DNA of 64,000 bases. Origin: Xylogone sp. PMI_703. Taxonomy: Eukaryota; Ascomycota; Leotiomycetes. The translations under genes were made by a program, and so were the position numbers. Positions 22,201-33,431 of this stretch are shown one piece after another (within the stretch, counting starts at the first letter, position 1; each line of letters begins with the position of its first letter). The notes under the pieces were generated by a model that worked only from the letters and a program-made list of their open reading frames with translations, did not search any database and was not told the origin of the DNA. The stretch spans positions 868,001 through 932,000 of the forward strand of contig JAJTUQ010000001.1 in the NCBI GenBank assembly GCA_021399445.1, written 5' to 3'.

Positions 22201-23187
22201 ATGTCTTCATCTAACATCCCATTCTTACGAACGCCAGAATCTCGGTTCCAGAATATTCCGGATTTCACATATAAACCGCATTACCTTACCAATGGCAACC
22301 TCCAGATGGCCTACATTGATGAAAGAGTTGGAGAGGGCCAGTCTCCGGATACATTCCTCTGCCTTCATGGTCAACCTACCTGGTCGTATCTTTACCGCAA
22401 AATGATACCCGTCTTTCTGCATTATACGACCAAACCTGGGTCGGCCACGCGCCGGGTTGTCGTGCCTGACCTATTCGGATTTGGTCGGAGCGATAAACCA
22501 GTCGATGATGCCATATATACGGTTGATTTTCATCGAGAAGCCTTACTGCATTTCATTCGCCAGCTCGACTTGAGAAACATAACCTTGGTAGTACAAGACT
22601 GGGGCGGAATCATTGGCCTAACGCTCCCACTAGAGGACCCATGGAGGTACAAACGACTCATCGTGATGAATACAACTATTCCTGTTGGTCGGGATATCAG
22701 TCCTGGATTCCGAGCTTGGCGAGACTTCAGCAATAGATCTCCTGATATGAAAGTAGGTGCGTTGTTGGGGCGTTCGTGCCGGCATCTCACCAAGACAGAA
22801 ATGGAGGCATACGATGCACCCTATCCAGATCAACGTTATAAGGCTGGAGTTAGACAATTTCCAAAACTGGTCATGATTGAGCCTGGAATGCCTGGAATCG
22901 ATATTTCCGAGAAGACACTATCGCTATATCAAACGTCCGAACAATTCCGGACTGAAGATATCTTCATGGCATGTGGGCCAAAAGATCCTGTTATGGGTAC
23001 CGAAATCATGAAAACTTTATCGACTGTCTGGAAAAATGGGTGTTACTATACCAGCATCCCAGAAGCCGGGCATTTCGTGCAGGAATGGGGTGATCAGGTA
23101 GCTAGGTTGGCTATACAGGTATTCGAGAATCCAGGCAGCGCAGTGAATGGAGTACAAAAGATCGAACCAAACAGAACAAAATTGTAG
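22201..23187 (+). CDS. Haloalkane dehalogenase, DhlA-like (HLD-I), alpha/beta hydrolase
   Basis: An intronless 328-aa protein from the ATG at 22201; the open frame extends 24 bases upstream, but only with a GTG. Motifs in order: HGQPTWSYLYRKM (residues 56-68, oxyanion region), VVQDWGG with nucleophile Asp133 and halide-binding Trp134, Trp173 at the place of the second halide-binding Trp of DhlA, Asp262 (GPKDPVMG) as acid, and His291 (GHFVQEWG) as base. The whole line-up, including length and cap region, follows bacterial 1,2-dichloroethane dehalogenase, which hydrolyses carbon-halogen bonds. Absence of introns in an intron-rich region and the bacterial-type sequence suggest ancient transfer from bacteria (inference). 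The real substrate is unknown; epoxide hydrolases share the fold, but the two Trp argue for halide binding. Confidence 0.92.
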   Translation: MSSSNIPFLRTPESRFQNIPDFTYKPHYLTNGNLQMAYIDERVGEGQSPDTFLCLHGQPTWSYLYRKMIPVFLHYTTKPGSATRRVVVPDLFGFGRSDKPVDDAIYTVDFHREALLHFIRQLDLRNITLVVQDWGGIIGLTLPLEDPWRYKRLIVMNTTIPVGRDISPGFRAWRDFSNRSPDMKVGALLGRSCRHLTKTEMEAYDAPYPDQRYKAGVRQFPKLVMIEPGMPGIDISEKTLSLYQTSEQFRTEDIFMACGPKDPVMGTEIMKTLSTVWKNGCYYTSIPEAGHFVQEWGDQVARLAIQVFENPGSAVNGVQKIEPNRTKL

Positions 23188-24096
23188 GCATGTCGCTAGA
23201 TATGAATGATAAATGTTGTTCTTCATGTATGGTTCAAGATACGAAGAATTTGAAGCAAGAAGGAAGTTGGAAAAGGTATAGAAGCTTCAGAAAAATGATA
23301 AAAACGAAGGCTTCAGCGAGGATATAGTATATATCTAGTTGGGTTCTTGGGGTGACATGAGTCAGGTGTCAAGGCCGACTGAAAAATTAAAACCATACAC
23401 CTACTTACGGCATCACTCCCAGCAATGGGCAAGTATAAATTCACTACAGGGAAATGCAATGAAGTAATTGCGAAATGATGCTATACGGCCTATGATAGTG
23501 TGGAGGTGTACAGTGGCAGTAAGATAAGAACGTACTATTGGGTGAACGAATAGGTCTACAGATGAATGGCATGTCTTATCTATCATTGCCAGAGAAGCAC
23601 CTAGTTGAAAGACTATATCTAAGCAATACTACAGTCCAGGGGCCTATAGATACATAACGGCTAGCTTCCACTGAAGATTGAGAGCTTCAGCGATCAATCT
23701 GAATTATATTTGAGCGAGCAGCTGTGGAGAACTATTACTAATCAAACCGACCATACCTACTACAATAGAGACCGCCAATTTATAGCTAGTGCTCCATTTT
23801 CCTCGGATATTCTTGAGAACTCAAATCCTCGGATATGCAAGAACTATGCCTGTACTCAATTCCGCATACCGAGGATGTCCCAAGTACACAATGTGTGGAC
23901 TTGCGGTATCGGGATTTACGTAGTATATAAAATATGAATAGTCACAAATGTAGGAGTGTATCTGCTCAACTCGGTCCTAAAGAGGATAGTCGCTGTCAGC
24001 AACATTTGGCTAATGTTAAGCCTTTTTACGTTACGGAACCTTTAACCCAAAATGTCGTACATATTCGCTATTTATTAATTAATGTTCACTCTTCGT
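23188..24096. other. Gene-free stretch
   Basis: About 0.9 kb with short chance frames only (for example 23710-23937). Nothing is recognised. Confidence 0.5.
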
Positions 24097-24510
24097 CTAC
24101 GTTATAGTTTCAAGAAAATGTTCGTTTTCATTCATACCATTATAACATCCCACGTTTATCAGACCTTCATACGGGATGTCATTGTGATAGAAATCAGCGA
24201 TTTCATAACCCATTGGAAGACTAGTTATATCAAAATTTCCGTCTAATCCAGGGATCCGTAATCCGAAAGCGGGTATATTACTGGACATTGTATTATTTGT
24301 ATTTCCTAGGAGCTCGGTTTCCTGTCGCGTAGCAGCTGATGGATCAACTGTTTGCTCTAGCCTCGGAGAAAGCAAAGGAGAGAAAATGTTATTGAGCTTC
24401 AACTGCGAAGATGCTTTTGTCATGAGGGCAATAGCAAAATCAGCTGAAGAATAGTTATCCATTAGCTCTTGCATAGCCTGCATGCATTTATGAAATTTGA
24501 AGCACTCCAA
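24097..24510 (-). pseudogene. C-terminal remnant of an unidentified protein, cut at a repeat
   Basis: A minus-strand frame of 137 aa ends naturally at 24097. It begins inside or next to an AACTC-rich repeat (24502-24829), where the protein-like sequence stops abruptly. It contains CMQAMQELMDNYSSADFAIALM and an Asn/Gly/Asp-rich tail, which recalls the C-terminal ends of fungal Zn2Cys6 regulators, but no domain is certain. I read it as the tail of a gene whose upstream part was separated by insertion or deletion. Confidence 0.4.
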
Positions 24511-24829
24511 CTCAACTCAAGTTGAACTCAACACTACTACTATTTTGGCTTAGTACTGATTTAAGTTAGTCACCATGTTTAGCCAATAAAAATTTAAATG
24601 TATCGTACTGCTAGCCTCTTTTACTAGCCACTCTTAAGGCCACTCTAGCTTATGACTACAGTTCTTGCCTGGCTAGGTCTAGGTTATATTCAATGTTCAC
24701 GAGATCTACTACTTCTATATTGATATGGTTATGCAAAAGTTATGTAGATTTTATGAAATGATTACATATATGTACTCAAATTCGACTCAAACTCAACTCG
24801 GTCAACTCAAGTTTAACTTGAGCCGTTGG
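24502..24829. repeat. Candidate small repeat element with AACTC-rich ends
   Basis: Both ends of this 328-bp AT-rich non-coding segment are built from AACTCAA-type blocks (24508-24531 and 24784-24822), partly inverted: CTCAAGTTGAACTC on the left against CTCAAGTTAAACTTGAG on the reverse strand of the right end. It separates two unrelated gene remnants. A MITE-like element is possible. No clear target duplication is seen. Confidence 0.35.
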
Positions 24830-27800
24830 GCAACTTTCGTATACACTCGTCATGTATAGTTAGATTATACGTAGGTTGTGGTCTAGGCGACTTTACCAAG
24901 CTAGTTCCTGTGGTTGCGGGGATGTTGTACGCGGAACGCCTCCCATCTCAATCGCAACGGCGCTACTCTTCCTACTTGAGCAATCAGTTGAGTATGATTT
25001 TGTACGCACAAAATGGTCGCGTTACTTCGGGTCATGTGTCAACTCAGCGAGTCTACCAGGCTACGTATAATAAATTCCTGGCATCTGCAAGCCGAGCGGG
25101 CCACCGACAACGGGTATGTGACCACCACTGTTGACTTAACTAAAATGATTGGCAACTATGAAGGCAAGTTCGTTGTAGGGGAAGACTGGAAATCGGAGGA
25201 ACAATAGAGACGCTGGGCTCAAAAGGGGCTGCAGGGTACTATCTTGCGTGCAAGCCTACGCATCGGTGACTTGTCCCGGAGTATACTTGGGACTTGGGTT
25301 GTCGAAATTGATCTGAACAAGCATATTTATTGGGAGGGCATAGAACTGAAGTTTGGCCAAATCACAACCGAGGATGAGGGTAACTACGATAATATTCGCC
25401 AGCTCGCAGGAACAGATCAGCTCGAAATCCGCAATAGCATATTATCCGCATTATATGAGAACCGTGTGCAGACGATCGATCTGAACCAGAGGTTGGGCAA
25501 TAGCAATGGTAGCTTTGAAATTGGCGGCATGAACTTTGCGATGACCGCGAAGGATTGCACAGTCAACGGGACGATTTTGAGCGGGCAGCTACGGCAAGTC
25601 AGCGGTTTATGGGTACAGGATCAAGTGGAGCTAAGGAAATTTGTGAGATGGCGAAATGGTGCTCTCGAGCTTTCAACTCAGCGGATCACAACGCAGCCGG
25701 TGGTTCCTATGAAGTGTGGCTACTGCCGGCTACTATTTCGACACGGGAGGTTCTTCTTGCCCATAGGTAATGTGCCGATCTATCTGAAGCCACCCTTTGG
25801 TGGTTCAGCGTGTCCTATGTGTCAGATCTTACTCCTCATTGTGCGTCAAGAATCCGTATCGGAGGGCGATCTTACTGAGCTTGTCTTGACCTCATCCCTA
25901 TACAAATCGTATAGACAGGCGGTGGTTGAAGTACGGTACAGGGTCCAAAGTTCAGCCAATGCGTTTGTTCCAAGAGCTACTAAATACGCTATTTACAATC
26001 GTGCAGGTATGAATACTCCCAAAGCGTGTCTTCCCACCTTTTCTGACACATTGAAATGTAGTAGATCTAGAAAAATCAAGCAAAACGTTCCATGCAGCCC
26101 CGAGAAATCCTTTACAAGATTCATAGTTTGAACCCGATCGCCGGTGGCCCCGGGTCCATGGGTGGATTACGAACTGCTCAGAAAACCACACCGGCGACTG
26201 TCAAAGAGAAGCCTGGTCCGCTCTTCCAACTCGCATCCTTGATCTTGCAGCTGCGGATCAAGGCATCATTCGTCTAAAGGTCACTGACGGGGAATGTGAG
26301 CGCTATGCCTGTGCCAGCTATTGCTGGGGTGGCAAGGTTTCTGTCACGTTGACTGCGGCTAGCATAGGCATATCGAACTGAAGGAGTGAAATTGAGTCTC
26401 TTACCGAAGACTATAATAGACGTGGTTGATGTTTGCATAAAACTTGGCTTAAAGTATTTATGGGTTGACTCCCTTTGTATCTTGCAAGACTCAGAGCCTG
26501 ATTGGGAAATGGAGTCGCTGAAGATGGCATCTTATTATGGGAATTGTTTCCTATGCATTGCGGCCATATCTGCTCCCCACTCTGAGGCTGGTTGGCAATT
26601 ACGTTCCCGACCAAATGGAGTAAAGCTCACAGGTTCTGGTCCTGACGGACTACCTTTTAGGCTTCTTGCTTATCCTTGGAAGGATATTGAAGCTTTTGAC
26701 GAATACCAGCACTTTACTCAAATTTCCGAGATGGAGCTGGGCGCATCTTTCCAGCTGTTGAAAAGAGGATGGGCTTATCAGGAGCGACTGTTAGCCACAC
26801 GAGTGTTACATCTATGCGAGCATGAAGTTATGTTTGAGTGCAAGACAGATACGGTTTGCGAATGTGGGAATTGTAAATCGTTTCAACTGAACTGGACAAA
26901 GTCCCTAGTCGAACCTCCTCTACGTTTGTATCACGACACGAATCCTACACCGGAGCCCGAAGGACAGAAAGAGCAAGAGCTTGGGAAAATGTGGAGATCT
27001 GCGTGCGCTGTATATAGCACTTATGAGCTGACATTTTCTCGGGACAGGCTGCCAGCAATCTCTGGTCTGGCAAAATCAATGCAATTTACCAACAGATACC
27101 TGGCAGGACTATGGGAAAAATATCTTCTTGCTGATATGTGCTGGTACGTAGAGCCTGAGCTTGTCATTGACGATCCTCGTATAACACAGCAAAATACTAT
27201 CAGAGAGAGAGAACGAAGTCTTGTAGTGAAAGAGCGCTCAGAGACCTACATCGCACCTTCGTGGTCGTGGGCGAGCGTAGAGGAGCCAGTCAGCTTCCTC
27301 TCCCTTGCTAATCTCTCCGAACCTATACCGTACGCTACGCTATTGGATATAGCCATACTTCCGAAATCAGATGACCCAATGGGTTGCGTTATTTCTGGTA
27401 GTCATATAAAGTTGAAGTGCAGGTTAATCAAGACTGAGTGGGAGTGCAATTTGGATACTAAGGTCAACGATCATTGGTACAAACTACACGATGTGAAGGG
27501 CATGCAGGGCCAGTTCGCAATGCATGGATTTGCTGGACAAAGTGGAAATAACTTCGTAGCGCCAGGTGATCCCGATGATATTAAGCCAGAACCTGTACGC
27601 TTCCTGCCTGACTACGGCATCGCAACATCTCCATCCAAAGTAGTTTTGATAGACGAACATCTCTATATGATGCCGCTGCAGTCCGAAGTTGCTTTTCTCC
27701 ATATAAGTAGACTGAAGCATAAAGTAGATCAAAGCCAAGTTGTTCTATGTCCGGAATCGTGTCACCTCCCAACTACTAAACTCACGTGGTCTTATGCCGC

Positions 27801-27861
27801 CTTTGCTCAGGCTGGCTCAGGCTCCGCTCAGGGTTCGCTCAGGCTTACTTGCTATTTTTAA
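24830..27861 (+). pseudogene. Decayed CVNH-repeat / HET-domain gene
   Basis: Pieces in several frames form one gene. At 24830-25700 lie about five cyanovirin-N-like half repeats, such as WHLQAERATDNGYVTTTVDLTKM then IGNYEGKF, VQTIDLNQRLGNSNGSFEIGG and MNFAMTAKDCTVNGTILSGQLR. A linker with CGYCRLLF and CPMCQ follows. After a probable intron ending at CATAG (26127) comes the start of a HET domain, CERYACASYCWGG (about 26294-26332). It continues in another frame at 26386-27861 with LPKTIIDVVDVCIKLGLKYL, WVDSLCILQDSEPDW and MASYYGNCFLCIAA. At least three frame breaks (several between 24830 and 25244, one near 26375, and a phase conflict at the intron) mean the gene is dead. HET domains trigger incompatibility cell death; CVNH modules bind glycans. 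Confidence 0.8.
27805..27846 (+). repeat. Short tandem repeat (GCTCAGG units)
   Basis: Four units starting gctcagg at 27805, 27815, 27826 and 27837 (period 10-11 bp) lie at the very 3' end of the HET remnant. Confidence 0.6.
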
Positions 27862-28144
27862 AAATCGCCAAGTTTTATCGAAAGAGCCGGAAAAGGTTCC
27901 CTTCTTTTACTAAAGGTCTCGAATCTGTACTATGATATATATTTATAAAGTTTATAGCTAGATCTACACCTAGCTAGAGATTTATATACCTATTTGATAA
28001 ATACAACCTTAAAAAGCATTTAAAGTATAGGTCCTATAGTAGTCCTAGTTAGAATTTTATACATCGCATAAAGTAAACTCCCAAGGACACGAAATCGAAG
28101 TATAAGCTAATAATAACAAGAAGCACTTATATCGTGATTATATA

Positions 28145-28555
28145 TTGCCTCTCCATTGCAACCGCTGTGGCACTATAATGGCGACAGATGCAGATCTTAT
28201 TGTGCATAATAGGCAACTGGAGGCTCGCAAGCTCAAAGCTGTTGATCTTCCTGAAAGGGTCGATAAAGGCCAAGAAAAGAACCTACGTCAAAGACCTAGA
28301 GGAAATTTTGAGGAGCAAAAGTGGCTTGAGATTTATAATATTGTGCTCCCCGACGAAGACGGTGACTTATACCCTCACTTTGTAAGTCTTTGATATGTGC
28401 CAAAATAGTACTTTTTAGCTAATACTATCTATAGATTGCTTCCCTGAAGCCGTGTGTAAAGATGCCTTGATGCAGTATGAACGAATGCAATGGCGCGAAC
28501 TTCTTCGAGTAGTACCCTACGCCTGCTCGAGGCTCCGTCGCCGACCTAGGTTGTG
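28145..28555 (+). pseudogene. Remnant of a fungal C2H2-type protein
   Basis: The frame 28145-28393 begins with a finger-like motif CNRCGTIMATDADLIVH (the last ligand is lost). It runs on with PERVDKGQEKNLRQRPRGNFEEQKWLEIY and a LPDEDGDLYP segment, a layout I know from fungal C2H2 proteins. A candidate intron (GTAAGT at 28381, CTATAG at 28434) leads to DCFPEAVCKDALMQYERMQW in a shifted frame. There is no normal start or continuation, so this is a decayed fragment. Its end overlaps the 3' end of the argininosuccinate lyase gene on the other strand. Confidence 0.5.
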
Positions 28556-30339
28556 ACACTTAATATAGCCTTAAGGACCTTGATCTGCTCCAGAATACTT
28601 GATCGACTAGTACCACCTTTGGCTGATCTCGATTCAACACTTGTCTCATAGTTAAATATATCCATGACATCATCTGTAAATCGATTATCAATAGCCTTTA
28701 GTTGTTCAAGTGAGAGCGTATCCATTGGAATACCCAGCTCCTCACTTTTTGCAACTACTCGTCCTGAAATATGATGTGTCTCGCGAAAAGGCACACCTTT
28801 CCTGACTAGGAAGTCAGCAAGGTCTGTGGCGAGAAGGGTTGGATCTAGTGAAGCTAGCATCTGCTCCGGTCGAATTGTGAGTGTAGAGAGGATACCAGTT
28901 GCGATCTGTATACTATCAGAGATAGTCTTGACATGATCTAGCATAGGTTCCCAGCTCTCTTGGAGATCTTTGTTGTAAGTAGACGGTAATGACTTGCTTG
29001 TCATCATGAAGCCAGCGAGTTGACCAAAACAGCGCCCTGATTTGCCACGAAGCAGCTCGAGTCCATCTGGATTCTTTTTCTGGGAGTTTGTTAGCTAAAA
29101 TTTCAGATATATCGAGAGTCATAAGCCATTGTCTCAGGAGAAAACTCGTGCAGAGAACCGCTTCAGGTAGCAGATAGCTCCTAAAGATTCCAAAAGGGGA
29201 AATAAAGAGCACGGGGAGTACTTGCTTGAGGCATCAATGAGGAGCCGGTAGAATACGCGTCAGCAATACTGACAAAACCAAACTCAAACGACGAATAAAT
29301 GATCAAGTCTTGACTCCAGTTTGAGATATGACCCATGAACATACTACCCCATTGTAGGAATTCAGTGACAAAATCCCTACTAGACACAGCTCCCATAGAG
29401 CTCCAGAGTATATCATCGAAACCTAGCTCCTTAGCCATCATATCGCGATCAATATTGAAGGCATTTCCGGCAAGAGCGCCACAACCAAGTGGGCTAAGGT
29501 TTCCATATTAGTAAGATCAGAGAGTACACACTGCTATACACAGATATACCTACCTCTTGTTGACACGTTTGAAGGTCTCCCGCAGACGCTCCAAGTCGCT
29601 TGCAAAGGCAAAGCCAAATGACAAGAGCCAGGCGCTGAACCTTACAGCCATCGCACGTTGCAGGTGGGTATATCCAGGCATAATATAATCGCTTTCAAGG
29701 TCAGAAAGGTGATTCCTGATTAAGCAGATATGCTGAACTTACATCTCAGCCTCAGCACGTGCGATAAAAACCTGAAGGAAGGCAACCAGTTGGTTGTCGA
29801 TCTCATGTATCCGCTCGCGCAGCCACATGCGCATATCACAGACAACTTGCTCATTTCGGCTGCGACCAGTATGTAGCTTGCCTGCGATATCTTTGCCAAT
29901 GATTTCCCCAAGCCGACGCTCATTGGCAGTATGAATCTGTGTTTTCATTACATTAGCCGCCTTGAGTAAGGCAAGTAGATCAAGAGGTACGGGTAGCATC
30001 TTACATCCTCATCGTTGGGCATTATAGTGAAGGTATCTGTATCCCACTCCTTCAAAACCTCCAAGAGACCTCGCTCAATTTCGACAAACTCGTCCTCGGA
30101 AATAATGCCAGACTTTGCATTTGCGCGGGCAAAGGCAATGCTGCCGCGGATGTCTTCCTTGTATAGGAGCTTGTCGTACGAGATACTCGCGTTATACTTG
30201 TGCATGAGGGGATCTATACCGCCTATTATCCGCGAGGTTAGTCAGTATACTGCACCCGAAGCTTGGTGGTCGCGGAGAGCTACCAACCTGTAAAGCGCCC
30301 ACCCCAGAGCATACCCGGCGCGGCGTTATTAGTGGCCAT
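28546..30339 (-). CDS. ARG4: Argininosuccinate lyase
   Basis: Six exons on the minus strand (30339-30288, 30222-30005, 29936-29743, 29691-29554, 29493-29226, 29079-28546) join in frame to 467 aa, the family's normal length. Signatures are [15 protein letters not shown] at the N-terminus, [23 protein letters not shown] (catalytic His) and the fumarate-lyase motif GSSLMPQKKNPD with the catalytic Ser. The ending is [13 protein letters not shown]...[15 protein letters not shown]. It cleaves argininosuccinate to arginine and fumarate, the last step of arginine synthesis. The last intron (29080-29225) starts with GC (GCAAGT) instead of GT and cuts the SSLMPQ/KKNPD motif; this is the only way to keep the motif. 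The gene appears intact. Confidence 0.95.
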
Positions 30340-31004
30340 GATGGGCCAAGTGCGAATATCGTGTATTGCGATCGAATCGAATTCGCTGCCTTTCAAAGAA
30401 TCAAGGTATTTGGTGCGTAAGAGATGATTAAAAATTGTCTGTTGAGTTTTTACTGTGGTGGAGGTGGTCCGTCAGATTTTCTACCTATAGAGTTTTCAGC
30501 TAGGATAAGTCTGAGCCGGCACCGGCCCACGGCGCTCTGCTGACTCACGTGATACTGCCTCCCTTCACGGTTTAACTTCGATAGTTCTTGGGGGGGTGAT
30601 CCGTGCGCGCCAACCCCTCATTTCTGCCAGTTGCCACCGCCTTCATGGTGGTGGTCTGTGCAGCCTCTGTGCAGCCTCTGTGCACTGGCCACTGCCATGA
30701 CACTACGGAGGTTTGTACGAAAGTAATGGCACAGCCAGAGGTAGAGCCCCACCAAGTCAGCACGTGAACACGTGAGAGCAGGCCTGACACAGACCAGGTA
30801 CATTCAAAAAATTTCATAATTCAGCACAAACTCGCCTGAATTTGGTGTAGGTCAGGACCCGCTTAGGCAAGTGTACTTGCCAAGAGCCTATTACTTTCCC
30901 TATGACCTCTGTACTCATCTATTTCTAAACATTCTCCTCATCCTCATTTACTTCCTTTTCCTTCCATTCTTGCCCGAACATCACACACCTAGATTTTTAT
31001 CACC
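30340..31004. other. Divergent intergenic region
   Basis: It lies between the starts of argininosuccinate lyase (minus) and the zinc-rich gene at 31005 (plus), and it should hold both promoters. It is GC-richer than most gaps. A short direct repeat of gtgcagcctct occurs near 30658-30682. No gene is seen. Confidence 0.5.
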
Positions 31005-33090
31005 ATGGGGATAACCAAGAGAGCCCAGCGACGTCAAATCCAGGGGCCGAGGGCCAAGAATGCCGACGCGGCGCTTGGTCCCAACCCCGCCACCACCTCA
31101 AGCACCAGTAAGCATTTCTCACAGCTTCCTTATTACATTACTAACTACTCATTGAGAGCAGGATTTTTCAGCAAGCCAAACGGCCTGGCAGCTTCTGCAC
31201 GCGACATATGCCACTGTGCGCGACGCCCATCCGGATGTCAATGTATCACCATTTCTAAGCCATACTGCAACACAGTGGGCATATCTACAGAAGAAGCCTC
31301 GAGACAGCAATCCCTTGGAAGAAAGAGAAGGCGCAGGGCCATACACCCTCCATAAACAGAGGCATCAAAACCTCAGGGCTGGTTTACTCCAGGTGTTCGG
31401 AATTGTTGCTACTATTCCTTACCAACATTGCGCGAATGGCCGTGGACGCTGGAGAGTGTGTATTGTCAACGATCCTCACTCTTTAGTCGATCCTATGAAA
31501 GGAACATGTGCCAACTGCTTTTACAATGCCTCCGAAAAACGGTGTTCCTTCAGAGCATCGTTGGCTCAAGACAAGGGCGACACAGCTGCATCGCTAGACA
31601 CAACTGCAACGCTGGACACAACTGCAACGCTGGACAATCTCGTGGGTCGAGGGTTTTCTGACCCAAAATCAGCTCAGCTGGCCGTCACACAAGTTCTCCA
31701 AATCAAAGGCTTTCGCATAGTCCTTCGCGTAAGCGATAAAAAGACCAAATGGTACGCTTGCTTACGGCGTAATAAATTGAAAGATTCACCTAGCTACAGT
31801 CAACAGACTCTCTGCACTTGGTCGATTTCGTCCAAGCTTAAAGATTGCTTCTGGGTTATTCAGGCCCCGGTGGGTAGCCATAATCATCCTCCCGTCGATT
31901 TCTATCACCCTAGGGACAGATGGCAATGCCCTACCTGCAAGAAAAGAGTGCTGCGGTCTTATAAAGACTCACACATTTGCTTGTCTGCTGTTACCTGCTC
32001 GAGGTGCAACCGAATATTTTCCAAGAGCGAATACGAAGTACACTTCCAAATATGCGAATGGAGGCGGTGCGGGAAATGCCGTAAGAAGTTTGGAAACTCA
32101 CCCACAGAAAGAGAGAAGCATCATCGGGAATGTACAGGCAAAAAAGCATTCCAGTGCACCAAGTGTCGCAAGTGTTTCCATAACCTTAATCAGCATTATA
32201 AGGTGTGTAAGTATTGGAAGTGCTTCCGCTGTATGAAACGCGTATTAGCGTCAGTTAAACTCGAGCACAAAATCGCATGTGCCAAAGCACTGCCGGCGAG
32301 GTGCAGTAAATGCACGACACATAGAACATACGACGATATTTTAAAACATGAAGCGGTATGCGAAACTCACGTCTGCCCGCAATGCAAGGCTCGCGGTAGC
32401 AAGGAAAAGATAGAGGCACATACAAAGACGTGCTCTCGAACACATTGTTCTCGCTGCGCCCGGACAATCAGTCTCGATGAAAAACATGAGTGCCCGTTTA
32501 CGAGGTGTCCAGCATGTCGGTCAGCAATTCATCAAGACTTGAAAGACGAGCACTTGATATATTGCCCCGGGTGGAAGAGCATTAATACCAGTATCTGTCT
32601 TAGCACAGTGCCTGGTCGTATTAATAGTAGTACTGTTTTGTTGCAAACAACCAGGTTCCCTCCCCAAAAGGGTTTCATCTCTATCATGACAGCATGGATG
32701 ACAAATCCTAAAAACACGGCAATTGCTGATTTCGAGTTTCTTACCTTCCCTGGTATTGGAGAGTATCCCTGTCAGGTCGCCATAGCTAATGGTTACGGCA
32801 ATTGGATTGTTCCTCCTACAACTATCAATCACGGTATTACGAAGGGAACACTCCTCGACCAACTAATGAGCGTAAGGTCATTCCAAGGAAAAGTACGATA
32901 CTTTTCAGCTACTACTGTTAATACTCACTACCCTGGTCGGCGAGATGAGATCACAGGAGGCATGACCTATCCTGAGATTATGGACCTTATATGCAAATAT
33001 ATTAACGTAAGTGAAGCATTAATTGCTCTACTTTGCTCTGTGTTTGGGAGCGGTTTGCTCAATTTTGCCCTGAATCCAAGTGGCCGGTAA
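31005..33090 (+). CDS. DUF3716 / FAR1-like / multi-zinc-motif protein, 3' truncated
   Basis: Exon 1 is 31005-31107 (MGITKRAQRRQ) and exon 2 starts at 31157; the 49-bp intron uses the acceptor ATTGAG. The frame then stays open to a TAA at 33088-33090, giving about 678 aa. In order: a DUF3716-like cysteine module (about residues 125-170, CIVNDP...GTCANCFYNASEKRCSFR); a FAR1/MULE-type DNA-binding-like domain (about 203-276) ending in the hallmark SHNHPPVDFY; about ten CxxC...H...C zinc motifs (about 285-505); and a segment (ADFEFLTFPGIGEYPCQVAIANGYGNWIVPP) that resembles an exonuclease/RNase H-like domain start. A normal donor (AAC/GTAAGTG at 33008) suggests that more exons once followed, but a transposon terminus begins about 65 bp later, so the 3' part is lost. 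Function is unknown; nucleic-acid binding is likely. Confidence 0.7.
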
Positions 33091-33122
33091 GACCAGGTGG
33101 CCGGACAGACCGGGAATTACGT
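33074..33122 (-). repeat. Solitary right end of a second pogo-type element
   Basis: The last bases gggaattacgt followed by TA are identical to the right end of the element at 740-2622. Two GTGGCCGG sub-repeats start at 33080 and 33097, the same 17-bp spacing as the GTCGGG sub-repeats of that element. No matching left end is found upstream in the window. Confidence 0.75.
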
Positions 33123-33124
33123 TA

Positions 33125-33431
33125 ATAGGAAGTCTAATTTGACTTTTCGGGCCCAAAAGGCCTGGCGGGTAAGGTGTGGGGTAACCGGGGTTTTCGGAAA
33201 TTCCGATTTTGTAACGTATTTTCCGGTCCGTCAGGACATCCTATTGATCTGGACTCCAGGTACAGTATATCAACAACTACATAATTATACAAAGTGATAT
33301 TTCACTATGCTATTTGAGTCTATCATATTAATAAAGAGAATCTTGCTCTAAATTTATAAAGAAAGAATGGAATCGCAGATGAAAGGTTCCCAGTCAGCTA
33401 ACGCTGGAGACAGAAAGCAGACCTCGATTTT
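33125..33431. other. Intergenic DNA after the transposon end
   Basis: About 300 bp. A stretch at 33212-33235 (taacgtattttccggtccg) weakly recalls a left pogo end but differs at several positions. No gene is seen. Confidence 0.4.

Noticed and set aside
33212..33235. Possible left end of a pogo element (taacgtattttccggtccg)
   Set aside because: Similar to the known ends but with several mismatches, and no sub-repeat at 17-bp spacing could be confirmed.
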